64,000 nucleotides of DNA from Brevundimonas bullata (GCF_014207965.1 NZ_JACHLM010000003.1:186001-250000); one strand, 5' to 3'. Positions 24,883-33,616 are shown, counted from the first letter of the stretch. Numbers and translations: made by a program. Notes: generated from the sequence alone by a model not told the origin.

Positions 24883-25716
24883 ATGACCTCGTACCGCGTC
24901 CCGCTTCGCGCCCTCCTCCTGACCGTCGCCGTCGCGGCCTCCCTCGCCGCCTGCCAGCGCAACGAGCAGAAGGCGCCCGAGGCGTCGAAGGCCGCCGCTG
25001 CGGTCGCCGCCGACGGCCCGCTGAAGTACGAAAGCGCCACCCCCTACGCCAAGGTCAGCCTGACCCTGCCGGACGCCATCAAGACCCAGCCCGAGCTCTA
25101 CGCCGCCCTCTATCGCCAGGAAGTCGCCGACCTGGCCAAGTACGCCGAGGGCGCCCAGGCCGACCGCACCGAGGCCGGCGGCGAGAGCGCCATGGGCCCC
25201 TATGAGAAGACCATCGCCTATGGCGATCCGGTCCAGACCGGCCGCCTGTTCAGCGCCATGCGCACCGACTTCGACTATTCCGGCGGCGCCCATCCGAACA
25301 CGGTCGCGACCGCCCTGCTGTGGGACAAGGCCGAGAAGCGCCGCATCAGCCCGGCCGACCTCTTCGCCAAGGGCGCCGACCTGTCGTCGCTGGAGCGCGC
25401 CCTGTGCGACGCCGTCAACACCGCCAAGAAGGCCCGCCCCGGCGCCACCCCGGTCAAGGTCGGCGGCGACACCTGGTCCTGCCCCAAGCTGAAGGACGTG
25501 GCCATCGTCCTCGCCCCCGGCGATGCGCCGGGCAAGGCCGGCGGCCTGACCTTCCTGCTCGACGCCTATGCGGTCGGTCCCTACGTCGAAGGCGCCTACT
25601 ACCTGACCCTGCCCGCCTCGACCTTCCAGACCCTGCTGGCCCCGGCCTATGCGTCGGAGTTCGGCGGCAAGCCGCTGAAGACCGGCGACGTCACCAACGA
25701 CCTGCGCCCGAAGTAA
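24883..25716 (+). CDS. DUF3298/DUF4163-like lipoprotein
   Basis: 277 aa. Lipoprotein signal with lipobox LAAC (SLAACQRN). The mature part contains the DUF4163/DUF3298 signature region MRTDFDYSGGAHPNTVAT followed by KRRISPADLF. The same fold occurs in RsiV and in periplasmic proteins of unclear role. An Ala-rich linker follows the lipid anchor. It is likely cotranscribed with ubiA, but no functional link is evident. Confidence 0.8.
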   Translation: MTSYRVPLRALLLTVAVAASLAACQRNEQKAPEASKAAAAVAADGPLKYESATPYAKVSLTLPDAIKTQPELYAALYRQEVADLAKYAEGAQADRTEAGGESAMGPYEKTIAYGDPVQTGRLFSAMRTDFDYSGGAHPNTVATALLWDKAEKRRISPADLFAKGADLSSLERALCDAVNTAKKARPGATPVKVGGDTWSCPKLKDVAIVLAPGDAPGKAGGLTFLLDAYAVGPYVEGAYYLTLPASTFQTLLAPAYASEFGGKPLKTGDVTNDLRPK

Positions 25717-25760
25717 GGGGTTCAGGGCGCGCCTGATCCCATCGGGCGCGCCCCTCTCAT

Positions 25761-25889
25761 CCGCTCATCCCCGCGGAGGCGGGGACCCAGTGCTTTGGCT
25801 ACAAGAGTGACCGCTCAAGTCTGGCGTCGCCTATCCATCGGCGGCATGTGAGGCTCTCACTGGGTCCCCGCCTCCGCGGGGATGAGCGG
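25761..25889. repeat. Inverted-repeat element at a convergent junction
   Basis: Perfect 32-base arms at 25761-25792 and 25858-25889 flank 65 bases. Each arm includes the smaller hairpin CCCCGC-GGAG-GCGGGG. It fills the space between the convergent lipoprotein and alpha/beta hydrolase genes, ending 6 bases before the hydrolase stop. Its sequence differs from the element at 17310-17425. Confidence 0.85.
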
Positions 25890-25895
25890 GTATGG

Positions 25896-26819
25896 TCAAT
25901 CCGCCAGAAACTCCTCCACCAGCACGCCCAACCGCTCCGGCTGATCGGTCATGATGAAGTGGCGGCTATCGTCGACCCGGACCAGCTTCACCCCCGGCAG
26001 GGCCGCGTACTCCCGCCCCCAGACCGCGTCGGCCATCGCCGTCGGCGCCCCGCCGTTAGCGTCCGCCGCATAGACCGCCCAGACCGGCGTGGTCATCGCC
26101 GCCAGACCCGGCCGCACGTCCGTCGTCATCACCTCGCGGATGGCCGAGGCCATAGCGTGACGGTCCGAGGCCATTGACCAGTCGACCATGGCCGCACGCG
26201 CGCCTTCCGTCTTCATCATGCCGACCGCCGTCTGTTCCTGCTGCTGGCGGAACTCCACCGCGTCAGTGTTCAGGATCGTCGCCGCCGCCTGATCGGCGAA
26301 GGGCTTGGCCCCTTCGACCGTCGCGGTCGGCCCGAGCATGGCGCTGAAGAAGGGCAGGCTGTCGACGCTCATCACCCGCCCCACCGCCTCAGGATGCTGC
26401 TGCGCCAGCATCAGCCCGCTCAATCCGCCCATGGAATGACCGATGACGGCAGGTCGGTTCAACGTCGCCGCATAGCGGGCCAGCGCATCGACCGCCGGCT
26501 GGACGAAGGCGCCGTCCCCATGGCTCCACGGCTCGCCCGCAAATCCGGCCAGTTGCACCAGATGCACCCGGTGCGTCGCCGACAGGCGCTGGGCCAGCGG
26601 CCGCCACACATCCCGCGACGAGGCGAAGCCGGGGATCAGGATGACGTCCGGCCCCTGCCCCATCACCTCGACCGACAGGCGGTCGGAGGTAAAGGCGGGC
26701 GCTTCAACCCGAACCGGCTCGGCTTGGGCGGGCGAGGAGACAGTCCCTGCGGTCCAGCCAATGGCGGCGGCCAGCATGAAGGCGCGAAGGGTCTTGGCGG
26801 GAGCGGAGATCTTGGACAT
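25896..26819 (-). CDS. Secreted alpha/beta hydrolase
   Basis: 307 aa. Signal peptide ending near SSPAQA. The nucleophile elbow is GHSMGG (VIGHSMGGLSG), the oxyanion/HG region is LIPGFASSRDVW, and the catalytic His is in DDSRHFIMTDQPERL. An esterase/lipase-like enzyme of unknown substrate. It lies directly downstream of the XRE regulator gene, and an operator-like motif in the gap between them resembles one in the XRE operon promoter. Confidence 0.88.
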   Translation of the reverse strand: MSKISAPAKTLRAFMLAAAIGWTAGTVSSPAQAEPVRVEAPAFTSDRLSVEVMGQGPDVILIPGFASSRDVWRPLAQRLSATHRVHLVQLAGFAGEPWSHGDGAFVQPAVDALARYAATLNRPAVIGHSMGGLSGLMLAQQHPEAVGRVMSVDSLPFFSAMLGPTATVEGAKPFADQAAATILNTDAVEFRQQQEQTAVGMMKTEGARAAMVDWSMASDRHAMASAIREVMTTDVRPGLAAMTTPVWAVYAADANGGAPTAMADAVWGREYAALPGVKLVRVDDSRHFIMTDQPERLGVLVEEFLAD

Positions 26820-26933
26820 GGGGTTTCCTTTCGATTTTGGGATGGACCCGCCGTCGTCGCCCTGGGTTCAGGACGCGCGCGGTCGCTCTCCGGGACGAGC
26901 CCGGAAATGGCGCGGAAAAGCGAGACAGAAAAA

Positions 26934-26949
26934 GTAAGGTTAGGCTGAC
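26934..26949. promoter_or_regulatory. Operator-like motif upstream of the alpha/beta hydrolase
   Basis: GTAAGGTTAGGCTGAC matches the palindrome at 27580-27595 (read on the minus strand) at 13 of 16 positions. It lies between the XRE stop codon and the hydrolase start, where the XRE protein could bind to control the hydrolase. Confidence 0.4.
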
Positions 26950-26956
26950 AGAGGCG

Positions 26957-27154
26957 TCAGGCGTGGGGGTTCTCGAACACCTCTTCCACCGGCCGCGCGA
27001 ACAGGGCGGCGATGCGGTAGGCGAGGTCCAGCGAGGGGTCGTGCTTCTCGGTCTCCAGGGCGTTGACGGCCTGACGCGAGACCCCCAGCGCCTGACCCAG
27101 CTGTTCCTGGGTCCAGTTGCGCTCGACGCGCAGCAGTTTCAGCTTGTTCTTCAT
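26957..27154 (-). CDS. XRE family helix-turn-helix regulator
   Basis: 65 aa from the ATG that shares its A with the upstream TGA (TGATG). The domain fills the protein: LRVERNWTQEQLGQALGVSR, QAVNALETEKHDPSLDLAYR, IAALFARPVEEVFE. This compact form is the usual partner of small membrane proteins in two-gene cassettes. It probably represses its own operon through the GTAAGG palindrome upstream. Confidence 0.9.
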   Translation of the reverse strand: MKNKLKLLRVERNWTQEQLGQALGVSRQAVNALETEKHDPSLDLAYRIAALFARPVEEVFENPHA

Positions 27155-27558
27155 CAGTTCGACGACCGGACCAGGGGTGCGACGCACCCGAAGATGGCCC
27201 AGAACAGCGGGTAGATCAGCCAGCCCTCGGCGTGCGGCGCCCCGGCGAAGCTCTCGCCAAAACCCCAGGCGCTGAACAGGGCCATGGCCACGCCAGCCGC
27301 GACGATGAACTGCTTGGCCGTCACCGCCCGCACATATTCGTCCGAGTCACGCATGAAGCTCAGCGTCGCCCAGATCTGGCCGGCGATGGGCGCTGAAACC
27401 GCCAAGGCCAGCACCCAGGCGACCGGCTTGCCCTGGATAGCGTCAAAGGCCCCGCCGATGGTCGCCAGCATGACGGCGACATAGCCGCCCATGAAGGCCA
27501 TGGTGCGGATGAAATACCGCCGCCCGGCAGGGGTGTTCTGTTTGCTCATCGTCAACAT
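27154..27558 (-). CDS. Small integral membrane protein, partner of XRE regulator
   Basis: 134 aa with four hydrophobic helices (AFMGGYVAVMLATIGGAF, WVLALAVSAPIAGQIWATL, FIVAAGVAMALFSAWGF, WLIYPLFWAIFGCVAPLV). The first of two ATGs is chosen because GGAG lies eight bases before it. Unknown function. Its stop codon overlaps the XRE start by one base, so the two are translationally coupled. Confidence 0.8.
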   Translation of the reverse strand: MLTMSKQNTPAGRRYFIRTMAFMGGYVAVMLATIGGAFDAIQGKPVAWVLALAVSAPIAGQIWATLSFMRDSDEYVRAVTAKQFIVAAGVAMALFSAWGFGESFAGAPHAEGWLIYPLFWAIFGCVAPLVRSSN

Positions 27559-27579
27559 GGAAGGCGCTCCTGACTGAAT

Positions 27580-27595
27580 GTAAGGCCAACCTTAC
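27580..27595. promoter_or_regulatory. Inverted repeat GTAAGG-CCAA-CCTTAC upstream of the membrane/XRE operon
   Basis: A 6-4-6 inverted repeat 21 bases upstream of the membrane-protein start. A second one, CCTGAC-TTTTT-GTCAGG, follows at 27617-27633. The first is a good candidate operator for the XRE protein encoded in the operon. Confidence 0.5.
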
Positions 27596-27643
27596 ACGAG
27601 CCTTGTGTCACGTCAACCTGACTTTTTGTCAGGCCAGCATGAT

Positions 27644-27758
27644 TTTGTCATCCCGGCCCAGCCTCGCCGCGCGAGGCGCAGAGCCGGGACCGCCCAAGAC
27701 GCCGCCGCCTACGCTTCCTGCGGTCCCGGACAGCCCTCCGGGCTTCCGGGATGACAAA
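27644..27758. repeat. Dispersed GTCATCCCGG element, copy 1
   Basis: 115 bases bounded by 13-base inverted ends (TTTGTCATCCCGG/CCGGGATGACAAA). In reverse orientation it matches the element at 57867-57961: shared blocks include CGGTCCCGGCTCT and GGGACCGCAGGAAGCG. It lies between the divergent membrane-protein and methyltransferase genes, ending 27 bases before the latter. Confidence 0.8.
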
Positions 27759-27785
27759 CAATTGCCTGCCCCCTAGACACCCCCC

Positions 27786-28442
27786 ATGCGCCTCACCCCC
27801 GCCAACGCCCCCGACTTCATCGCCGCCAACACCCGGCTGCAGGCCGTGCCGCACGCGCCGGAGATTTCGCTGTGGCTGGCGGACGAGATCACGCCCCTGT
27901 GGCGACTGACCGAGGAAGAACTGGGCGCCATGGGCCTGCCTCCGCCCTTCTGGGCCTTCGCCTGGGCCGGCGGTCAGGCCCTGGCGCGCTGGCTGCTGGA
28001 CCACCCGGATCAGGTCGCGGGCAAGCGGGTCCTCGACCTAGCGACCGGATCCGGCCTCGGCGCCGTCGCGGCGATGAAGGCGGGCGCCGCCTCCGTCCTG
28101 GCCGCCGACATCGACCCCTTTTGCGCCGCCGCCGTGGCCGCCAACGCCCGATCCAACGAGGTCGAGATCGCCTTCACCGACGCCAACCTGCTGGACGCCC
28201 CGCCGCCGCCCGTCGACCTGATCTGCGCCGGCGACGTCTTCTATGAAAAGCCGATGGCCGAGGCGGTCCTGGCCTGGCTGAAACAGGCGCAAGCCAACGG
28301 AACCCGCGTCATCGTCGGCGACCCGGGCCGGACCTACTTCCCCAAGTCGGGCCTGACCCTGCTGGCCGAATACACCGTCCCCACCACGCGCGAACTGGAG
28401 GATCAGGAGGTCAAGCGCTCGCGCGTCTGGTCGCTGGACTGA
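27786..28442 (+). CDS. Class I methyltransferase, EtfB lysine methyltransferase-like
   Basis: 218 aa. SAM-binding motif I is VLDLATGSGLGAVAA, followed by VLAADIDPFC, and DLICAGDVFYEKPMA replaces the catalytic loop. The opening FIAANTRLQAVPHAPEI and LPPPFWAFAWAGGQALARWL are typical of the METTL20/EtfB-lysine methyltransferase group found in alphaproteobacteria and mitochondria. The substrate is inferred from family only. Confidence 0.85.
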   Translation: MRLTPANAPDFIAANTRLQAVPHAPEISLWLADEITPLWRLTEEELGAMGLPPPFWAFAWAGGQALARWLLDHPDQVAGKRVLDLATGSGLGAVAAMKAGAASVLAADIDPFCAAAVAANARSNEVEIAFTDANLLDAPPPPVDLICAGDVFYEKPMAEAVLAWLKQAQANGTRVIVGDPGRTYFPKSGLTLLAEYTVPTTRELEDQEVKRSRVWSLD

Positions 28443-28448
28443 TCGCCC

Positions 28449-29030
28449 TCACGCGTCGCGCGGCAGGACCGTCAGCACCCGCGCCATGAACTGGTGGAAG
28501 GCCTCCATATAGTCGCGCAGGAACTGCTCGGTCTCGGGCACGCTGACATGGCCCTCGTCGTCGATCAGGTCCTTCTTGAACTGGATATAGGCTTCGACGG
28601 CGTTCATCTGGGGCGCCTGCAGGAAGCCCAGGATGGGCCGGAGCACCTGCTGGCCGACCGCCGTGCCAATGGCGCCGGGCGAGGCGCCGATCACCGCCGT
28701 CGGCTTGTTGGCGAAGCTGTTGGTTCCATAGGGGCGGCTGGCCCAGTCGATGGCGTTCTTCAACCCGCCGGGGATCGAGCGATTATACTCCGGCGTGACG
28801 ATCAGGATGGCGTCCGAGCCCTTGATCGCCGCCTTGAAGTCATTGGCCACGGCCGGATAGTCGGCGTCGTAGTCGTAGGAATAGAGAGGCAGGTCTGCGA
28901 AAGAAATCTCGTGGAAATGCAGCTTCTCGGGCGCAAGCCTGATCAGAGCCTTGGCCAGCTTGCGGTTGATCGAGCCCTTGGCCAGAGACCCCACGATATA
29001 GCCGACGTTGTAGGTGGTCATGACGCGCAT
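28449..29030 (-). CDS. NADPH-dependent FMN reductase family protein
   Basis: 193 aa, flavodoxin-like fold. GSLAKGSINRKLAKAL binds the FMN phosphate, TPEYNRSIPGGLKNAIDW is the signature loop, and VIGASPGAIGTAVGQQ follows. Members (ChrR/AzoR-like quinone and azo reductases) use NAD(P)H to reduce quinones or other acceptors. The start could be this ATG or the one 9 bases downstream. It converges with the methyltransferase gene, 6 bases apart. Confidence 0.9.
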   Translation of the reverse strand: MRVMTTYNVGYIVGSLAKGSINRKLAKALIRLAPEKLHFHEISFADLPLYSYDYDADYPAVANDFKAAIKGSDAILIVTPEYNRSIPGGLKNAIDWASRPYGTNSFANKPTAVIGASPGAIGTAVGQQVLRPILGFLQAPQMNAVEAYIQFKKDLIDDEGHVSVPETEQFLRDYMEAFHQFMARVLTVLPRDA

Positions 29031-29098
29031 CCCGCTGGCTGAGACGACGCCGTCCGCCGCCTCAGGCGAAATGCCTCAACAAGCTTGGCGGTTCCGCC

Positions 29099-30409
29099 TC
29101 AGACCGTGACCGCCTGCCGCCCCCGTCCCGCCTCGCCGAAGACCCGCAGATAGCGCTCGATCTCGGCCGGGTCGCCGGTCGCCTTCTCGACATTGTCCGA
29201 CAGCTTGACCGCCGAACGCCCGCCCGCCCGCGTCACCTTGCAGACCAGGGAGATGGGCGTCAGCTCCGGCATGGGCGCCGGCGCGCAGTCGCGGAAGTCG
29301 TTGGTCAGATTGGTGCCCCAGCCGAAGCTGGTCCGCACCCGGCCCTTGAAGTGGGCGTGGGTCGCCTCGATCGTATCCACGTCCATGCCGTCGGCGAAGA
29401 CCAGCAGCCGCTCGCGCGGATCGCGCCCCTGTTGCTTCCACCAGGCCATGATCTCCTCCCCGCCCTCGATCGGCGGCGCGGAATCGGGCCGGAACCCCTT
29501 CCAGTCGGCCAGCCAGTCCGGCGCATCGGCCAGAAACGCCCGCGTCCCGAACGCGTCCGGCAGGGCCACCAGCAGGTTGCCGTCATAGGTCGCCCGCCAG
29601 TCCTCCAGCACCTGATAGGGCGCAGCGCGCAGCGCCGCGTCGTCATCCCCCGCCAGCGCCGCCAGCACCATGGGCAGCTCGTGCCCATTGGTGCCCACCG
29701 CCTCCAGGTCGTTGTTCATGGCCAGCAGGACGTTGGACGTGCCGATGAAGGCGTCGCCCAGCCCCTCCTTCAGCGCCTCGACGCACCAGCCCTGCCACAG
29801 GAAGCCGTGGCGGCGCCGCGTGCCGAAGTCCGAGATCGACAGCGGCTCCAGCCGCCTCAGCCGCTCGACCTTGCCCCACAGCCTGGTCTTGGCGCGCGCA
29901 TACAACACGTCCAGCTCGAACCTTCCCAGACGCCGCAAGGCCCGGCGGCTGCGCAGCTCGTTGAGGATGGCCAGGGCCGGGATTTCCCACAGCGTGACCT
30001 CGGCCCAGGGGCCTGCGAACTCCAGCCGGAACTGCCCGTCCGCCCCGCGCGACAGGTCGTAGTCGGGCAGGCGATAGTCGGCCAGCCAGGCCAGGAAGTC
30101 CGGTTTGAAGATCGACCTCACCCCGTAGAAGGTGTTGCCGCCCAGCCAGATCAGCTCGCGGTTGGTGAACCGCAGTGTCCGCGCGTGGTCCAGCTGCGCC
30201 CGCAGCTCGGCCTCGTCCACCTCCTCGGCCAGACGGACGCTGGCGGTGCGGTTGATGACGCTGAAGGTCACCGGCACGTCGCGATGCTGGCGCCAGATCA
30301 GCTGCAGCATCAGCAGCTTGTAGAAGTCGGTGTCCAGCAGGCTGCGGACGATGGGGTCCAGCCGCCAGCCGTGGTCATAGGCCCGCTTGGCCAGATCGAC
30401 GCTCGCCAT
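29099..30409 (-). CDS. pncB: Nicotinate phosphoribosyltransferase
   Basis: 436 aa. [17 protein letters not shown] at the N-terminus, [10 protein letters not shown] around the active-site His, [19 protein letters not shown] and [12 protein letters not shown] are all PncB hallmarks. It converts nicotinate and PRPP to nicotinate mononucleotide in NAD salvage. Six bases separate it from the upstream antiporter gene, so they are cotranscribed. Confidence 0.96.
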   Translation of the reverse strand: MASVDLAKRAYDHGWRLDPIVRSLLDTDFYKLLMLQLIWRQHRDVPVTFSVINRTASVRLAEEVDEAELRAQLDHARTLRFTNRELIWLGGNTFYGVRSIFKPDFLAWLADYRLPDYDLSRGADGQFRLEFAGPWAEVTLWEIPALAILNELRSRRALRRLGRFELDVLYARAKTRLWGKVERLRRLEPLSISDFGTRRRHGFLWQGWCVEALKEGLGDAFIGTSNVLLAMNNDLEAVGTNGHELPMVLAALAGDDDAALRAAPYQVLEDWRATYDGNLLVALPDAFGTRAFLADAPDWLADWKGFRPDSAPPIEGGEEIMAWWKQQGRDPRERLLVFADGMDVDTIEATHAHFKGRVRTSFGWGTNLTNDFRDCAPAPMPELTPISLVCKVTRAGGRSAVKLSDNVEKATGDPAEIERYLRVFGEAGRGRQAVTV

Positions 30410-30415
30410 GTCCGG

Positions 30416-32272
30416 TCAGTCCGCCTCTGGCTCGATCACCGCCTCGGGCGGGGCCTCGCTCTCGTTGACCAGCCGCCCTTCGCGCGCCGGCTTGATGTAG
30501 GGCTCGGGCTCCGGCGTCACGGCGTTGCCGCGCATCATCGAGCGCCCGGCGGTCAGCCCGCCCGTGACCTGCAGGTCCAGACGCGCCGCGTCGCGGCGGC
30601 GCACGTCGGCTATGGTCTCGGCCGCCTCGTCCTCGGACACGCCCAGATCGACCAGCACCGCCTCGCCGAACTTCAGCGCCGATTCGAAGGTTTCGCGGAT
30701 GTGATAATCGACCCCCGCCGCGATCAGACGCAGCGAATGGCCCCGGTCGAAGGCGCGCACGAACAGCTTCACGCCCGGGAATTCCGACTTCACCAGCTGC
30801 ACGATCTTGTCGGCGGCCTCAGGCTTGTCGACGCAGACCAGCACCGCCTCGGCCTTGCCCGCGCCCGAGGCCCGCAGCGTGTCCAGCCGGGTGCCGTCGC
30901 CGTAATAGACCTTGAAGCCGAAATTGCCGGCCGCCTGGATCATCTCCACGTCGTTCTCGATGATCGACACGTCCACGTCGCGCGCCAGCAGGGGCTGGGA
31001 CACCACCTGGGCGAAGCGGCCGAAGCCGATGATCAGCACCTGGCCGCCCAGGCCCTCGGCGGCATCGACGCCTTCAGCCTCTTCGGGCGACAGGCCCGCC
31101 TCCTTGGGCAGGAACAACTTCAGCGCCAGGGTCGTCAGCGGCGTCAGCGCCATCGACAGGATGACGATGGCCGTCAGGGTCGCCTCGGCCTGGCCGCCGA
31201 TCACGCCCGCCGTGGCGGCGGCGCTGTAAAGGACGAAGGCGAACTCGCCGCCTTGGGCGAACAGGGCCGCCCGCTCGATCGCCTCATGGTGACGCGCCTT
31301 GAACAGCCTCGCCACGACATAGATCACCAGGGCCTTGACCACCATGAAGGCCAGCAGACCCGCGACCACGATGCGCCAGTCGGTGATGACCACCCCGATG
31401 TCCAGCGCCATGCCGACCGACAGGAAGAACAGGCCCAGCAGGACCGCGCGGAACGGCTCCACATCGGCTTCCAGCTGGTGCCGGAAGGTCGAGTCCGACA
31501 GCAGGACGCCGGCCAGGAAGGCGCCCATGGCCATCGACAGGCCGACCTCGTCCATGATCCAGGCCGTGCCCGCCACCACCAGCAGGGCCGCCGCCGTCAT
31601 CACCTCGCGCCCGCCGTTTTGGGCCAGGAAACGGAAGGCCGGATTGATCCCATAGCGCCCGATGACCAGCACCCCGGCCACCGCAGCCAGCGCCAGGCCG
31701 ATGGTCTGCCACAAGGGCGTCGCGCTCTCGCTCGCGGTTCCGATCGAGGCGGCCAGTACGGCGACGATGGCCAGCAGCGGCACGATGGCCAGGTCCTCGA
31801 ACAACAGGATGCTGACCGCCCTCTGCCCCTGCGGCGTCGGCAGGTCGCCCCGCTCCTCCAGCATCTGCACGATGACGGCGGTCGAGGACATGACGAAGCC
31901 CATGGCCCCCACGAAGGCCACCGGCGCCGACACCCCCGCCGCCATGGCGACCAGCGTCAGGGCCAGGCCCGCCAGCCCGACCTGGGCCGCGCCCAGGCCG
32001 AAGATCTCGTTCCGCATGCCCCACAGACGCTTGGGCCGCATCTCCAGACCGATGATGAACAGGAAGATGACCACGCCGAACTCGGCGACGTGCAGGATGG
32101 TTTCCGGCTCGCGGAACAGAGCCAGACCGAACGGCCCGATGGCCGCCCCCGCCGCCAGATAGCCCAGCACCGAGCCCAGCCCGAGCTTGCGGAAGACCGG
32201 CACCGCCACGACCCCCGCCGCCAGCAGAGCCGCCACATGGCCCAGATCCAGTCCCGTCGCTGCGTCGGCCAT
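30416..32272 (-). CDS. Kef-type cation/proton antiporter (CPA2) with TrkA-N domain
   Basis: 618 aa. About 12 membrane helices (residues 10-390) include FLFIIGLEMRPKRLW and SILLFEDLAIVPLLAIVAVL. A cytoplasmic Rossmann (RCK/TrkA-N) domain starts with VLIIGFGRFAQVVSQPLL and has the expected acidic residue in SIIENDVEMI. It resembles KefB/KefC glutathione-gated K+ efflux systems; the gating ligand is not shown. No KefF/KefG ancillary gene is adjacent. Confidence 0.92.
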   Translation of the reverse strand: MADAATGLDLGHVAALLAAGVVAVPVFRKLGLGSVLGYLAAGAAIGPFGLALFREPETILHVAEFGVVIFLFIIGLEMRPKRLWGMRNEIFGLGAAQVGLAGLALTLVAMAAGVSAPVAFVGAMGFVMSSTAVIVQMLEERGDLPTPQGQRAVSILLFEDLAIVPLLAIVAVLAASIGTASESATPLWQTIGLALAAVAGVLVIGRYGINPAFRFLAQNGGREVMTAAALLVVAGTAWIMDEVGLSMAMGAFLAGVLLSDSTFRHQLEADVEPFRAVLLGLFFLSVGMALDIGVVITDWRIVVAGLLAFMVVKALVIYVVARLFKARHHEAIERAALFAQGGEFAFVLYSAAATAGVIGGQAEATLTAIVILSMALTPLTTLALKLFLPKEAGLSPEEAEGVDAAEGLGGQVLIIGFGRFAQVVSQPLLARDVDVSIIENDVEMIQAAGNFGFKVYYGDGTRLDTLRASGAGKAEAVLVCVDKPEAADKIVQLVKSEFPGVKLFVRAFDRGHSLRLIAAGVDYHIRETFESALKFGEAVLVDLGVSEDEAAETIADVRRRDAARLDLQVTGGLTAGRSMMRGNAVTPEPEPYIKPAREGRLVNESEAPPEAVIEPEAD

Positions 32273-32403
32273 CGCTCACCCTTAAGTTTGAGCCGCCATT
32301 GTGGGGGCGAAGCATCGCGATAGCGAGCCTCGATCCGCGCCGCCGGAACCGCTCCCGTCCCAAGGGGTTCCCAAGGCCACGCCTGAACCGCTTGGAGAGA
32401 CCC

Positions 32404-32817
32404 ATGAAGATCCGCGACGTGATGAGCAAGGACGTGCAGGTGGCCCGTCCCAACGACACGATTCAGGAAGTCGCCGCCCGCATGGCGGCGGGCGATTTCG
32501 GCTTCATCCCCGTGGCCGACGGCGAAAACCTGGTCGGCGCCGTCACCGACCGCGACATCACCGTACGCGCCGTGGCGACCGGCGCCGCGCCGACCGCGCG
32601 GGTGGTCGAATTCCTCAGCCGCGACGCCCTGGTCGTGCGCGCCGACGACGATCTGAAGGTCGCGCTGGACCTGATGAGCTCGCGCCAGGTGCGCCGCCTG
32701 CCGGTGGTCGACAAGGACGGCCGCCTGGTCGGGGTCGTCTCGCTGGGCGACCTGTCGACGCGGGTGAAGGAGAAGTACGCCGGCGAGGCCCTGGAAGAGA
32801 TCTCCCGCCCGTCCTGA
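32404..32817 (+). CDS. Tandem CBS-domain protein
   Basis: 137 aa from the ATG with GGAGAG seven bases upstream. Two CBS repeats: MKIRDVMSKDVQVARPNDTI to LVGAVTDRDITVRAV, and FLSRDALVVRADDDLKVALD to LVGVVSLGDLSTRV. Such stand-alone pairs bind adenosine nucleotides and regulate partner enzymes or channels. It diverges from the Kef-type antiporter, a plausible but unproven partner. Confidence 0.92.
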   Translation: MKIRDVMSKDVQVARPNDTIQEVAARMAAGDFGFIPVADGENLVGAVTDRDITVRAVATGAAPTARVVEFLSRDALVVRADDDLKVALDLMSSRQVRRLPVVDKDGRLVGVVSLGDLSTRVKEKYAGEALEEISRPS

Positions 32818-32907
32818 GGCCAACCTTTACCGCGCGCTAACCACGTCGCGGAACCCGGCGATAACCGCTGCCGCGCCATGCTGGCCCCTCGCAGGGGAGA
32901 CTTCAGC

Positions 32908-33498
32908 ATGGCGCGCGCGCAGTTCCAGAAGGGCCAGAAGGTCTGGGTCGAAAGCGTCGGCGCCTGGGCCCAGGTCGAAAAGGTCCTGCCGGTCTGGGCC
33001 AAGGGCTTCGACGAACCCGTCCGCATCACCTACGAAGTCGGTCTGGGCCGCGAGTTCCAGGCCGCCGAGCTTCAGCTGCCGGCTGAGGACAATGCCGGAG
33101 ACGCTGCTCTGGGCGACTGGCGCATCCTGCGCGCCCGCAACAAGTGGCAGGAACCCGCCGACTGCGCCCACCACCCCTTCCCCGGCTCCTATCCGGTGGT
33201 CGTCACCGACAAGGCCGACTGGGGCGGCTGGCGCGTGCCGGGCGCCGAGTATGATCGCGACCCCGAACGCATCGAGTTCCAGTCCCGCCTGATCGCCGCC
33301 GCGCCCGACCTGATGGAGTTGGCCCGCGAACTGGTCGAGACGGTGTCGGAATCCCCCGACGACGCCCCGCCCGAAAGCCTCCGCCTGGCCCGCCGGGCCC
33401 GCGATGTGCTGCGTCAGATCACTGACGTCACGGCCTCGCCCGCCCTCTCCGCCGAAGGCCAACGCGGCCCCATGCCGACCTCCGGCGAGGCCGCCTGA
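32908..33498 (+). CDS. Conserved hypothetical protein
   Basis: 196 aa from the ATG with GGGGAG eight bases upstream. An SH3/KOW-like opening (FQKGQKVWVESVGAWAQVEK) precedes a region with DWRILRARNKWQ and HPFPGSYPVVVTDKADWGGWRVP, then a helical stretch (MELARELVETVS) and an acidic/basic tail. I do not recognise a named family. It is cytoplasmic by composition. It stands directly upstream of the PleC-like kinase, separated by 118 bases rich in GANTC sites. Confidence 0.75.
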   Translation: MARAQFQKGQKVWVESVGAWAQVEKVLPVWAKGFDEPVRITYEVGLGREFQAAELQLPAEDNAGDAALGDWRILRARNKWQEPADCAHHPFPGSYPVVVTDKADWGGWRVPGAEYDRDPERIEFQSRLIAAAPDLMELARELVETVSESPDDAPPESLRLARRARDVLRQITDVTASPALSAEGQRGPMPTSGEAA

Positions 33499-33599
33499 GT
33501 CTTTCCTGAACGGTGAGTCTTTCCTGCACCGGTTCGCCTCTAAGGTGAAAAGCCTGCCACGCCGGGCCTCGACAGGAATCCGCGACGCAGCCTAGATTC
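33497..33599 (+). promoter_or_regulatory. GANTC-rich promoter region of the PleC-like kinase gene
   Basis: Four GANTC sites begin at 33497, 33515, 33576 and 33595. The first two lie in a 13-base direct repeat, TGAGTCTTTCCTG, with an 18-base period (33496-33508 and 33514-33526); the first copy includes the upstream gene's stop codon. Random expectation at this base composition is about one site per 330 bases. Confidence 0.5.
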
Positions 33600-33616
33600 C
33601 CCCTGTTCTTCAGGAT

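Noticed and set aside
26957-27558. XRE/membrane pair as a toxin-antitoxin system
   Set aside because: The membrane protein is 134 residues with four helices, unlike short membrane toxins, and the regulator has no toxin-binding tail. A regulator-transporter-like cassette fits better.
29351-32323. A very long plus-strand open frame (about 990 codons) opposite pncB and the Kef-type antiporter
   Set aside because: Its product is low-complexity Arg/His/Gln/Pro sequence with no motif. It mirrors two clear genes on the other strand and arises from high-GC codon bias, as do many other long antisense frames here.
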